From contig NZ_BOVL01000006.1 of the NCBI RefSeq assembly GCF_019972155.1, positions 57,394 to 121,393 of the forward strand: 64,000 bases of DNA, given 5' to 3'. Source of the stretch: Bradyrhizobium sp. RD5-C2. GTDB lineage: Bacteria > Pseudomonadota > Alphaproteobacteria > Rhizobiales > Xanthobacteraceae. The translations under genes and the position numbers were made by a program. Positions 40,458-48,958 of this stretch are shown here, piece after piece. Position 1 is the first letter of the stretch. Every line of letters begins with the position of its first letter. Below the pieces are notes generated by a model that made no database searches, was not told the origin of the DNA, and saw nothing but the letters and a program-made list of their open reading frames with translations.

Positions 40458-41162
40458 TCAGTATTTGCGATAGAGGCCGATCAGCTTGCCCTGGATGCGG
40501 ACCCGGTTCGGCGGCAGGATGCGCACTTCATAGGCGGTATTGGCCGGCTCCAGCGCGATCGATGCACCGCGGCGGCGGAAGCGCTTCAGGGTGGCTTCCT
40601 CCTCGTCGATCAGCGCCACCACGATGTCGCCGGTGTTGGCGACGTCGTTACGCTGGATCAGCGCCATGTCGCCGTCGAGGATGCCGGCATCGACCATCGA
40701 GTCGCCGCGCACTTCCAGCGCATAGTGCTCACCGGCGCCGAGCATGTCGGGCGGCACGCTGATGGTGTGGCTGCGGGTCTGCAGCGCCTCGATCGGCGTA
40801 CCGGCGGCGATCCGGCCCATCACCGGGACCGCGACCGGACGGTTGCCGTCGTCCTCGGCGATCGGTGGCGAGCTGGTGCGCTTGCCGAGGGTGCCTTCGA
40901 TGACGCTCGGGGTAAAGCCGCGGCGGCCGTTGCCGCTGCCGGCCGAGAGCTCGGGCAGCTTAATGACCTCGATGGCGCGGGCGCGGTTGGGCAGGCGGCG
41001 AATGAAGCCGCGCTCCTCCAGCGCAGTGATCAGGCGGTGGATTCCGGACTTCGAGCGCAGGTCGAGCGCATCCTTCATCTCGTCGAACGAGGGCGGTACG
41101 CCGGCCTCCTTCAGACGTTCATTGATGAAACGCAGTAGTTCGTACTGTTTGCGCGTGAGCAT
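40458..41162 (-). CDS. lexA: LexA repressor of the SOS response
   Basis: The 234-residue repressor starts [20 protein letters not shown]. The winged helix carries [20 protein letters not shown], as in alphaproteobacterial LexA. The autocleavage site is A120-G121 in RIAAGTP, and the Ser/Lys dyad is S155 ([10 protein letters not shown]) and K193 (EATLKRFRR). It is longer than E. coli LexA because of the linker around residues 70-110. An exact LexA box about 168 bases upstream implies autoregulation. The moeA-lexA neighbourhood is typical of Rhizobiales. Confidence 0.96.
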   Translation of the reverse strand: MLTRKQYELLRFINERLKEAGVPPSFDEMKDALDLRSKSGIHRLITALEERGFIRRLPNRARAIEVIKLPELSAGSGNGRRGFTPSVIEGTLGKRTSSPPIAEDDGNRPVAVPVMGRIAAGTPIEALQTRSHTISVPPDMLGAGEHYALEVRGDSMVDAGILDGDMALIQRNDVANTGDIVVALIDEEEATLKRFRRRGASIALEPANTAYEVRILPPNRVRIQGKLIGLYRKY

Positions 41163-41303
41163 CTCGAGTATTCCCCCGGTTGGTAGCGTCGTTCGATTCC
41201 GAGACTCTTCAGGTGGGCCTGCAGGCGGGGCCTGACCTCAGGAGCGCGGTGCTCGGTACAAGCGCTTCCTGGATGGTCTCCCGTTTGTAGACACCAGTAC
41301 TCG

Positions 41304-41318
41304 AAACAAATCATGAAC
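41304..41318 (-). promoter_or_regulatory. One-mismatch LexA half-site near the lexA box
   Basis: On the minus strand this reads GTTC-ATGATTT-GTTT, one base off the consensus. It lies 11 bases from the exact box and could act as a secondary site. Confidence 0.35.
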
Positions 41319-41329
41319 GGACACTATAT

Positions 41330-41344
41330 GTTCGATATGTGTTC
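41330..41344 (+). promoter_or_regulatory. LexA (SOS) box upstream of lexA
   Basis: GTTC-GATATGT-GTTC is an exact operator in the gap between moeA and lexA, which supports LexA autoregulation. It is 63 bases beyond the 3' end of moeA. Confidence 0.8.
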
Positions 41345-41406
41345 CGCAACCACTTAATTTCCGGTGAACGTAATGGGCAAGCGCTCAAGCGATGCCGTCT
41401 GCGCCG

Positions 41407-42618
41407 TCACTCGGGCAGTGTCAGGATCTCGCATTCGCTGCCTTTGCCGGCGGCAGGCGCAAACGGCGGACGCACGAGAAGTGCCCGTGCCGCAGCGAGA
41501 TTCCCGAGCAGGGACGAGTCCTGCTGCATCACAGGCGTTGCGACCAGCGTGCCGTCGTCGCGCGCCTCGAGACGTGCGCGCAGATAGTCCTCGCGCTGGT
41601 CGTTGGCGGCGAGGTCGCGGCCGAGCAATGCGCTGGCGCGGACATGATGGACAGTCTTTTGGCCGCTCAGCGCCCGAATCAACGGCACCAGAAACAGGAA
41701 GGCGCAGACATAGGAGGACACCGGATTGCCGGGCAGCCCGATCACCCGCATCGCCCCTAACCGGCCATGCATCATCGGCTTGCCGGGCCGCATCGCGATC
41801 CGCCAGAACGTCATCTCGACGCCCTCGGCCTCCAGCGACTGCTTGACCAGGTCGTGGTCGCCGACCGAGGCGCCGCCGGTCGTGATCAGGATGTCGGCGC
41901 CGGTCTCGCGCGCCCGGCGGACGCCGGCGGTGGTGGCTTCCACCGTGTCGGCGGCAACCCCGAGATCGACGGTGTCAGCGCCTTCGGCGCGCGCCAGTGC
42001 CCGCAGCGCGTAACCGTTGGAATAGACGATCTGGCCGGGACCGGGCTCCGAGCCCGGCATCACCAGCTCGTCGCCGGTCGCCAGCACCGCGACCTTCGGG
42101 CGGCGATGCACCGCGAGCTCCGGATAGTTCATGGCGGCTGCCAGCGACAGCGCGCGGTCGGAGAGGCGGCTGCCGGCGGCGAGCAGCACGTCGCCCTCAC
42201 GGAAGTCGACGCCGGCCGGGCGGATGTGCCGCCCGGCGGCAGCCAGCTCGGTGATCGTGATGTGGTCGCCGTCGACGGCGGTGTCTTCCTGGATGATGAC
42301 GGCGTCGGCGCCATGGGGGACCACGCCGCCGGTAAAAATTCGGACCGCTTCGCCTGGGCCAACCGTGCGCTCGAACGGCCGGCCGGCGGCGACTTCGCCG
42401 ATCACCTTGAGCCGGGCCTTCAGATCACCGGCGTCGGCCGCGCGCACGGCATAGCCGTCCATCGCCGACATCGGCTGCGGCGGCTGGGTGCGGCGCGCGG
42501 CGAGGTCGCGCGCCAGGGTGCGATGGTAGGCGGCATCGAGTGCGACCATCTCCTCCGGCAGCGGGTCGGCGCCGGCGAGGACGGCGGACAGGGCATCGGC
42601 AACCGGCATCAGGGCCAC
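41407..42618 (-). CDS. moeA: Molybdopterin molybdenumtransferase
   Basis: The 403-residue enzyme inserts molybdate into adenylylated molybdopterin. Recognisable parts are MSAMDGYAVRAAD, IFTGGVVPHGADAVIIQEDT, ATGDELVMPG, TTGGASVGDHDLVKQSL and MRVIGLPGNPVSSYV. It lies directly upstream of lexA on the same strand. Its partner moaC is separated from it here by about 16 kb. Confidence 0.95.
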   Translation of the reverse strand: MALMPVADALSAVLAGADPLPEEMVALDAAYHRTLARDLAARRTQPPQPMSAMDGYAVRAADAGDLKARLKVIGEVAAGRPFERTVGPGEAVRIFTGGVVPHGADAVIIQEDTAVDGDHITITELAAAGRHIRPAGVDFREGDVLLAAGSRLSDRALSLAAAMNYPELAVHRRPKVAVLATGDELVMPGSEPGPGQIVYSNGYALRALARAEGADTVDLGVAADTVEATTAGVRRARETGADILITTGGASVGDHDLVKQSLEAEGVEMTFWRIAMRPGKPMMHGRLGAMRVIGLPGNPVSSYVCAFLFLVPLIRALSGQKTVHHVRASALLGRDLAANDQREDYLRARLEARDDGTLVATPVMQQDSSLLGNLAAARALLVRPPFAPAAGKGSECEILTLPE

Positions 42619-42641
42619 GCTCAGAGCTCCTCAATTCCTAA

Positions 42642-43268
42642 TCACATACCAAGTGCGGTCAGAGCCCTTGCCACGTCATCCGTCGATGTCACGTGGATGG
42701 CATGAAGGCCGCGCGCCCGCGCGCCGTCGATATTAGCGGCCAGATCGTCGAAGAACAGGATCCGCGACGCCGGCACGCCGATGGCTTTTACCACATGATC
42801 GTAGGCCTCGGCGTCGGGTTTCCGGTGGCCGATCGTCGAGGACAGGAAGACCGTTCGGAAATGGCCGAGCAACTCGGTATGGATGGCCGAGAAATGCGCG
42901 ACATGGGCCGGATTGGTGTTGGAGAAGGCGTACAGCGGCATCCGCTTCGCGGCGGTCGCGAGCAAGGGGGCAATCCCCGGCATCTCGCCGGTGAAGATCG
43001 CATTCCAGCCTTCGAGAAACTGCGCGTCGGTGATGTCGATACCGAGCGTCCGGCGCAGGTTTGCGAAGAACGCCGCGTCGTCGATCCGGCCGATCTCGTG
43101 ATGCCTGAAGCTGTCGTCGACCACAAAGCGCGCGGCGAGATCGGCCGGCGCGCAGCCGGAATGCTGCGCCCAGTGCGCCATCACCTTCTCGAAGTCGATG
43201 TCGAGCACGACGCGGCCGATATCGAACAGCAGCACGTCGACGGAATCGGGGGAGAGTTGCGAGGTCAT
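42642..43268 (-). CDS. HAD-superfamily hydrolase
   Basis: The 208-residue haloacid dehalogenase-type phosphatase starts at ATG 43268 (MTSQLSPDSVDVLLFDIGRV); the nucleophile region is LFDIGRVVLDIDF, where the usual DxDxT/V first motif reads DIG, as in the YihX-like subgroup. The second motif is YAFSNTNPAHV, and the third is IGHRKPDAEAY with FFDDLAANIDGARARG. Substrate is unknown; related proteins dephosphorylate sugar phosphates. The gene lies 23 bases upstream of moeA and may be transcribed into it. Confidence 0.85.
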   Translation of the reverse strand: MTSQLSPDSVDVLLFDIGRVVLDIDFEKVMAHWAQHSGCAPADLAARFVVDDSFRHHEIGRIDDAAFFANLRRTLGIDITDAQFLEGWNAIFTGEMPGIAPLLATAAKRMPLYAFSNTNPAHVAHFSAIHTELLGHFRTVFLSSTIGHRKPDAEAYDHVVKAIGVPASRILFFDDLAANIDGARARGLHAIHVTSTDDVARALTALGM

Positions 43269-43350
43269 TGCGTGAAACCCTGTACGAAAATTGCGGGCGG
43301 GCGGCAATGTCCTCGATTTGTGCGGCAGCCATGCGACGACAGGAGCGGGG

Positions 43351-43475
43351 TGTTGTCCTTGCGAAGGCGGGGACCCATACTCCGCGGCGGGTGTTGTTGA
43401 AGGGACGCCTCGTACCCACTTCGCCTAACCATGACCATTCGTGGTTATGGGTCCCCGCCTTCGCAGGGGCAACGA
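43351..43475. repeat. Long inverted repeat element
   Basis: A perfect 19-base inverted repeat (arms 43361-43379 and 43446-43464, core GGCGGGGACCCATA) with flanking partial matches (GTTGTCCTT / AGGGGCAAC) encloses about 66 bases. Translated, it gives the WVPAFA-type peptide typical of intergenic palindromic repeats in Bradyrhizobiaceae. It is probably a dispersed non-coding repeat. Confidence 0.7.
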
Positions 43476-43633
43476 TGAGGATCGTGCGCGATTCAAGTTG
43501 TCACGTCACGCGGTGTCAGTTGTGGTGGGGACGCAGCCCTACAATCTCTCGACATGAATCGTCTGAGCTTTGCTTCTCGTTTCGCCGCTTGAAAGCAGAG
43601 GGCACAGGAAAGCCGGGTGCCGCCATGGGCCAC

Positions 43634-43741
43634 TCACATCCTGGAAAGCGCCAGGCCGAGGTAGGCGATCAGCGCGCCGGTGCTGAGAATGACGACGACG
43701 AGCGCCTGTTCCGAACGTGCTTGCAGAGTTTTTCGGCTCAC
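43634..43741 (-). CDS. Possible 35-residue membrane protein
   Basis: A GTG-started frame encodes a basic N-terminus (SRKTLQARSEQ) and one hydrophobic helix (ALVVVILSTGALIAYLGLAL) ending SRM. GGAG lies about ten bases upstream. The composition is that of a real small membrane protein, but nothing else supports it and I do not recognise it. Confidence 0.35.
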   Translation of the reverse strand: MSRKTLQARSEQALVVVILSTGALIAYLGLALSRM

Positions 43742-44155
43742 GGCGATGACGCTCCATCCTTCAAAATCGTATGGCCCAACTCACGTCGGCTGATATCCGT
43801 TCCGGTTCCTGGCCGGGAACTTTCATCGATGTCAGCTTCGCGGGCGCGCTCGGTCTCCTCTCGTTGCAGGCCAGAAACGCACAACGCCGCCCGCATTGAA
43901 ATACGACGGGCGGCGTTGGTTCTAGCCCCAGGAGGAATGGCAAAATCCTGACGTTATGGATACGGGCGAGAGAGCAATAGGGTTCAGCCTACGGCTCCGT
44001 ACGATACCGGTACTCCGAAGGAGCAAAGGAAACTGTCGGGGCGAGGTCTACGATGATGTGACCAAGTTGTACTGGCCTCAGCGTGTACCCCCTCGCTGGG
44101 GCCCTTTCTTGAGGCCGCCGGATCCCCGGCGCCGCGAGGCAGCGCATAGCGAGGT
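43742..44155. other. Stretch without a convincing gene
   Basis: Apart from the stem-loop at 43882-43918 I see nothing here that codes. The frames are short, overlap on both strands and lack ribosome sites. It is the space downstream of the threonyl-tRNA synthetase paralog. Confidence 0.5.
43882..43918 (-). terminator. Stem-loop downstream of the thrS paralog
   Basis: A perfect 12-base stem (CAACGCCGCCCG / CGGGCGGCGTTG) encloses a 13-base loop. It resembles the GCCGCCCG-type terminators common in these genomes but lacks a clear U-run; it lies about 240 bases after the thrS paralog. Confidence 0.4.
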
Positions 44156-45357
44156 TCACTTGGCGTCCTTGCACGGACGAGCGCGCTCTCGAAGCGCCTC
44201 AACGGCGTCAGCCAGCGGCAAAACGGAGACGGCCCCGGCGCGCTCGCGGAGGCTTATGGTGCCTTGTTGCGCTTCACGCTGCCCGACGACCGCCACGACT
44301 GGAATACTCGCCTCATGCGCGGCAACGATCCGTCGCGACAGCGTGTCGGCGCTGGCGAACAGGACGCCTCTGATGCCGGCAGCTTCGAGCGCATCGAGAA
44401 CCTTGACCGCGTAATCGGAATGATCACGCGAGATCGGCGCGACGGCGACCTGGTCCGGAGCCAGCCAGAACGGCAGCGCGCCGGCATGATGTTCAAGCAG
44501 CATCGCGATGACGCGACCGATTGAACCGAACACGGCATGGTGGATCATCACCGGGATCGCGCGATCGCCGTCCGGTCCGACGTAGAACGCGTCGAGACGG
44601 CCCGGCAGAACGCTGTCGAGCTGAACCGTTCCGCATTGCCAGGACCGGCCCAGCCGATCGCGGAGCGCAAACTCCAGCTTAGGCCCATAGAAGGCGCCTT
44701 CGCCGGGCTGGATCTCGTACGACAGCCCGCACTGGCGCGCGGCCGCGGCAAGGCTCGCTTCCGCCCAATCCCATAATTCGTCCGAACCGGCGCGCGCAGT
44801 CGGCCGGGTGGAAAGCGACACCTCGGGCTCGGGGAAGCCGAACTCGGCATAGACTTCCGACAGCAGCGCGACGAAGCGGGCGACTTCACTCGGCACGTCC
44901 TGTTCGCGGCAGAACACATGGGCGTCGTCCTGCTCGAAGCCGCGCGTGCGCATCAATCCGTGCAGGGAGCCGGACGGCTCATCGCGGTGGCAGATGCCGA
45001 ACTCGGCGTAGCGCAGCGGCAGGTCGCGCCAGGAGCGCAGGCCCTTGTTGAAGATCTGGACGTGGCAGGGACACGACATCGGCTTGAGCGCCATTGCGCG
45101 CTCGCCGTCGGCAAAACCGAACATGTGCGCCCCGAATTTTTCCCAATGGCCGCTTCGAATCCACAGATCGCGGGGCAGCAGCTGGGCGTTCGAACCTCGG
45201 CATAGCCCAACCGGCGCATTTTCCGGCGGATGTAGTCCTCCAGCACCCGATAAAGCGTGTTGCCGCGCGGATGCCAGAACACCATCCCTGGCGCATCCTC
45301 CTGGATGTGCCAAAGATCGAGACGCGTTCCGAGGCTTCTGTGATCGAGATCGTCCAT
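44156..45357 (-). pseudogene. thrS: Compact threonyl-tRNA synthetase paralog with one missing base
   Basis: The frame opens at ATG 45357 (AGGAG upstream) with the ThrRS core: [40 protein letters not shown]. After EVRTP the frame must shift by one base at the CCC run 45184-45186 to continue [20 protein letters not shown]. The total of 1202 bases is one short of a whole number of codons. Downstream are [13 protein letters not shown] (zinc-ligand Cys), [21 protein letters not shown] and PVMIHHAVFGSIGRV, then the anticodon-binding domain. At about 400 residues it lacks the TGS and editing domains. It is a true frameshift or a sequencing error. A Thr attenuator precedes it. Confidence 0.85.
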
Positions 45358-45402
45358 AGCTTGCTCTCCTGATTGGAAGCAGCGCGGACGAGTTTGCGCG
45401 TG

Positions 45403-45433
45403 AAAAAAGCCCCGTCCGTCGCCGGCGGGGCCT
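45403..45433 (-). terminator. Attenuator terminator before the thrS paralog
   Basis: On the minus strand a GC-rich stem (GGCCCCG... pairing with CGGGGC) is followed directly by TTTTTT (AAAAAA at 45403-45408 on the plus strand). It lies about 20 bases after the leader-peptide stop and 46 bases before the synthetase start. Confidence 0.85.
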
Positions 45434-45452
45434 TGTCTGGTTGTGCAGTCTG

Positions 45453-45530
45453 TTACCGCATACGACCAGGGGACGACCCGCCAAGGCTGGTCGTCGCGGT
45501 GGTCAAAGACATGGAACAGATGTTGCGCAT
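45453..45530 (-). CDS. Threonine-codon leader peptide
   Basis: This 25-residue frame (ATG 45530, TAA 45453-45455) contains [13 protein letters not shown]: four threonine codons within five (45489-45503). The Thr codons sit in the 5' arm of a possible hairpin (GACGACC 45489-45495 with GGTCGTC 45472-45478). The GGCGGG in the Gly codons can instead pair with CCCGCC in the terminator's 5' arm. Ribosome stalling at uncharged tRNA(Thr) would thus prevent termination. This is the classic layout of amino-acid attenuation. A shorter version could start at the Met at 45512. Confidence 0.75.
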   Translation of the reverse strand: MRNICSMSLTTATTSLGGSSPGRMR

Positions 45531-45610
45531 GTTGTTATTCTGGATTGTCTCGCCGGTCTCGTCAACCTGCCCGTAACACGAGACAGCGTTAGTCACGGGG
45601 CGATGCGGGC

Positions 45611-46273
45611 TCACCGTTCGCCCAGATCGATCTGCGTCAGAATGCCCTGGCGCAGCGCGAGGCGGACCAGCTCGATGTCCGTGCCGACGCCGAGCTTGTC
45701 CTTGATCATGGAATGCAGGTTCGCGACCGTCTTGGGGCTGAGATGCAGCGCCTCGGCGATCTCGTCGGTGGTCTTCTCCGCGAGCAGCATGCGCAGCACC
45801 TCGAATTCCCGCGCGGTCAGCAGGTCGGCGGCGGCGCGCTCGCCGGCGAGATGGCTGAGCGCGAGTTCGTGGTCGATATCCGGACTGATCGCGATCTTGC
45901 CCGACAGCGCTTCCATCACCGCGTGTACCAGCGTCTCCGGCGGGCTCATCTTGGTGACATAGCCGCTCGCGCCGGCGCGGATCGCCTGCACGGCAAAAGC
46001 TGCGTTCTGGTGCATGGTGAATACAAGGATCTTTGCGCGCTTGTCCCACTGCCTGAGGCGCCGGATGGCCTCGATGCCGCCGATGCCGGGCATCGACAGG
46101 TCCATGATGACGAGGTCGGGCCCGGTCTCCTTGTAGAGGCGGTAGGCCTCGACGCCATCGGAGGCTTCGGCCACGACGGCGAGGCCCGGCTGCTTCTGCA
46201 GCATCGCCCGATAACCCTCCCGAACGACGGCGTGGTCGTCGACCAGCATGATGGTTCGCGCCGCATTGCTCAT
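45611..46273 (-). CDS. NarL/LuxR-type response regulator
   Basis: The 220-residue regulator has a receiver domain with phosphoacceptor D58 (DLVIMDLSMPGIGG) and acidic pair D12-D13 (LVDDHAVVREG), Thr in VFTMH and Lys in GYVTK. The C-terminal LuxR helix-turn-helix reads LTAREFEVLRMLLAEKTTDE then IAEALHLSPKTVANLHSMIK. Its start overlaps the stop of the histidine kinase by four bases, so the two form one operon. Similar kinase/regulator pairs (FlhSR, MoxYX) control methanol or formaldehyde genes in alphaproteobacteria; the assignment here is only suggestive. Confidence 0.92.
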   Translation of the reverse strand: MSNAARTIMLVDDHAVVREGYRAMLQKQPGLAVVAEASDGVEAYRLYKETGPDLVIMDLSMPGIGGIEAIRRLRQWDKRAKILVFTMHQNAAFAVQAIRAGASGYVTKMSPPETLVHAVMEALSGKIAISPDIDHELALSHLAGERAAADLLTAREFEVLRMLLAEKTTDEIAEALHLSPKTVANLHSMIKDKLGVGTDIELVRLALRQGILTQIDLGER

Positions 46274-47691
46274 GCCGCGCGTTCCACGAATGCGGCCTCT
46301 CGACCGGTCGCGACGGGAACGCTGACGCGGAGCGAAGAGCCGTTGGACTGTCCGGCCGCGAAGCTCAGCCGTCCGCCGAGCGCGGCGACCCGCTCGCGCA
46401 TGCCGAGCAGGCCCATGCCGGACTTCACCTGAGGATCGCCCTGGGGATCGCCGGGCCTGCCATCATCGTCGATCGCGAGCACGATTTCGCTGCCGCCGCC
46501 GTCTGACGCCGTCTCGCGCATCTCAAGCCGCAGCGTGACGCGGGTGGCGCCGGCGTGCTTGGCGGCGTTGGTGAGCGCCTCCTGCACGATGCGGTAGAGG
46601 TTGGCGCCGGTGGAGGCGGGGATGTGCCCGAACGATCCCGCTATGGCGATCTCGAACCGCTGACGTCCTCGGCTGCGGCCGTTCCAGCCGGCGATCAGGC
46701 CCTCCAGGCTGGCCGCAAGGCCGAGTTCGTCGACATCGGGCGGGCGCAACCTGAAGAGGGCGCCGCGCAACGTCTCCATCATGTCGGTCGCGGTGCGCGC
46801 GATGCCGTCGCATTCGGCGAGCAAAGGTGGGCAATCCTGGACCGCGGTCAGACGTGCCGAGGCGGCGAGCGCGCGGATCGCGACCAGCGATTGCCCGAAC
46901 TCGTCATGCAGCTCGCGCGCAAGATGCCGGCGCTCCTCGTCCTGCACCACGATCAGCTTCTCCGTCAGCGCGTTGCGGTCGGACAGCGCAGCGGCGAGGT
47001 GTTCGGCGAGATGATTGAAGACGTCGCCGACCGCCGACAATTCGGCGAGGTCGAACGGCGGCAGGCGCGCCGTGAGGTCGCCAGCGGCGATCCGCTCGAG
47101 CCCGTCGCGGATCAGCCGCGTCGGACGCAGTGCACGCGACAGCGCCGCATAGACCAGCGCGCAGAGCAGCGGCAGCGCGAGCATCAGCACCGCCATCAGC
47201 CGGCCGGCGTCGTGCCAGGCTTCCGCCGTCAGCACCGCCGGATCGACCCAAACGACGGCCTCGCCGATCGCCTGGCCGCGCGCAATCACCGGGCGCACGG
47301 TCTCCCGGCCGGGATCGAACAGGCGGCGATAGAGCGCCGCGAAGGCCTGCGGCGGCGCGGCCGCATCGGTCTGCGTGCCGCCGCAGAACCGCTGGCTGAT
47401 CTCGCCGCTGTTGCCGCGAAACGCGAGGCACAGGCCGGGCGCCATGACCGAGGCGGCCACGCTGTCGAGATCAGGGAAATCGGAGCGTGGATTGTTCAGC
47501 CACTGGATCTTGCTCTGCTGCAGCTCCAGCGTCCTGGCGGCGACATCGGCAACGGCCGCGATCCTGGCGCGCACCGAGCGGTCGGCCTCGATCAGGAAGT
47601 AGCCGGAGATCGCAGCAAAGCAGAGCATCGACACCGCAGCCACACGCAACGTCAGCCGCAGCTTCAGATCGCTTCCGGACCAATTCCACAT
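46270..47691 (-). CDS. Membrane sensor histidine kinase (HisKA_3)
   Basis: The 473-residue kinase starts at MWNWSGSD (47691), after GAGG; an in-frame ATG at 47757 adds a polar 22-residue head. It has a transmembrane helix near residues 17-35, a periplasmic sensor part to about 160, a second helix (LMAVLMLALPLLCALVYAAL), HAMP, then a HisKA_3 dimerisation box with His262 (EERRHLARELHDEFGQSL) and an HATPase domain (YRIVQEALTNAAKHAGATRV, GMGLLGMRERV). The signal sensed is unknown. It partners the NarL-type regulator just downstream. Confidence 0.92.
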   Translation of the reverse strand: MWNWSGSDLKLRLTLRVAAVSMLCFAAISGYFLIEADRSVRARIAAVADVAARTLELQQSKIQWLNNPRSDFPDLDSVAASVMAPGLCLAFRGNSGEISQRFCGGTQTDAAAPPQAFAALYRRLFDPGRETVRPVIARGQAIGEAVVWVDPAVLTAEAWHDAGRLMAVLMLALPLLCALVYAALSRALRPTRLIRDGLERIAAGDLTARLPPFDLAELSAVGDVFNHLAEHLAAALSDRNALTEKLIVVQDEERRHLARELHDEFGQSLVAIRALAASARLTAVQDCPPLLAECDGIARTATDMMETLRGALFRLRPPDVDELGLAASLEGLIAGWNGRSRGRQRFEIAIAGSFGHIPASTGANLYRIVQEALTNAAKHAGATRVTLRLEMRETASDGGGSEIVLAIDDDGRPGDPQGDPQVKSGMGLLGMRERVAALGGRLSFAAGQSNGSSLRVSVPVATGREAAFVERAA

Positions 47692-47918
47692 CGGTGTATC
47701 CTCGGAGGTCGCAGACGGCCTTCGGCGCGTGGTTGCGGGCAGGACCGTCATGCCCATTAAACGGCAGAATGGAAGTGTCGAGAAGCACTGCCTTGGGCGC
47801 GGACCTCGGTCGTGAAATTTTCCCGGCGGCGGCCGGGAGGCGTTCCGCTGCGGCGCGGCGGCCTGCCGGCCTAGGTTGCGATCGAACCGACCGCATCAGC
47901 ACCTGAAAGGCCTCGATC

Positions 47919-48848
47919 ATGCGCCAGTCCCGCCTCGTCTTGCACGCTCTCGCGTTGATCGGCCTTCTGGCCGGATATTGTCCGCTGCGCGCCGAGACCG
48001 GTGCCGCTGCGGCTTCCCCGCTTGGCGTCAACATCGATGATTTCAGCTATGTCGACACCTCGGGCGAGGTGATCGATCAGACCGCCACCCATCAGAAGCG
48101 GCTGGATGCGTTCATGGCCGCGCTGCGCGCCGATATTGCCGCGGAGCCGCGCTATCGCCTGGTGCCGTCAGCGGCGCCCGCAGGCGAGGCCCGGATCAAG
48201 GTGGTCGGCGGCGTGCAGAAGATGAGCACGCTGGTGCAGTGGGCCAAGGTGGCCGTCATCGATGTCGGCGCGAGCCGTGTGCTTTACGAAAAGCTCTACA
48301 CGTTTCGCGGCGACAATGACGAGGCATGGGACCATGCGCGGATGTTTGTGTCGCGCGAGGTGCGCGCCGTTCTTGCGGCTGCGCTGCCGACGGCACCGGC
48401 CGCCGCGCCGCAGATCGGGCTTGCGGTGTTCGCGTTCGAGCTCGAGGATAATTCGGCGGCACCGTCGTCCGGCCTTGCCGGCTCCGATGCTGCCATTTTG
48501 GCCGATGTCACCCAGGGCGTCCGCGACCGGCTTGCGCAATCGGGCCGCTACCGCCTGGTCGATACCGCCGGCGCAATGGCCGAGCCCGTCAAGGTGCGGG
48601 CGCTGCGCGACTGCGACGGTTGCGAGGCGGCGATCGCGCAGAAGCTCGGTGCCGATCAATCGCTGATCGGCGTGATCAGGCGGGTCAGCCGGACCGAATA
48701 CACGGTCGGCTTCCAGGTGCGCGACTCCCGCAGCGGCGCGGTCGTGTCGCGCGGCGACAGCGGCTTGCGGATGGGCGCCGATTATTCCTGGACCCGCGGC
48801 GCGGTTCACTTGGTCGGCGACCGCCTGCTCGCGGGTGAGGCGCAGTAG
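47919..48848 (+). CDS. Exported protein with two DUF2380-like domains
   Basis: The 309-residue protein has a signal peptide (RLVLHALALIGLLAGYCPLR, cleaved near AET). Two similar halves follow: residues about 35-165 (LGVNIDDFSYVDTSGEVIDQ ... VLYEKLYTFRGDNDEAWDHA) and 168-309 (IGLAVFAFELEDNSAAPSSG ... AVVSRGDSGLRMGADYSWTR). Each begins with a beta strand plus an F-x-x-x-D motif and ends with a Trp-rich part, as in DUF2380/DUF3280. Function is unknown; such genes are found near C1-oxidation regulators. It is divergent from the two-component system, which may control it. Confidence 0.78.
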   Translation: MRQSRLVLHALALIGLLAGYCPLRAETGAAAASPLGVNIDDFSYVDTSGEVIDQTATHQKRLDAFMAALRADIAAEPRYRLVPSAAPAGEARIKVVGGVQKMSTLVQWAKVAVIDVGASRVLYEKLYTFRGDNDEAWDHARMFVSREVRAVLAAALPTAPAAAPQIGLAVFAFELEDNSAAPSSGLAGSDAAILADVTQGVRDRLAQSGRYRLVDTAGAMAEPVKVRALRDCDGCEAAIAQKLGADQSLIGVIRRVSRTEYTVGFQVRDSRSGAVVSRGDSGLRMGADYSWTRGAVHLVGDRLLAGEAQ

Positions 48849-48958
48849 TAGCGATCCGGACCATCGCAAAGCGCGATAGCTGATAGACACATCATCTTCT
48901 ATCGCCGGGCCTGTGTGTGGGCTATCACCGCCATCCGATCACCGCACAGGAGCCGCCG

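Noticed and set aside
43308..44155. tRNA gene or phage attachment site at the accessory-block edge
   Set aside because: I looked for a cloverleaf or a conserved T-arm and found none; no tRNA fragment is visible at either edge.
45713..47760. Plus-strand frames of 239 and 401 residues opposite the two-component genes
   Set aside because: Low-complexity Arg/Ala/Gly/Asp composition and no ribosome sites; the kinase and regulator are clear on the other strand.
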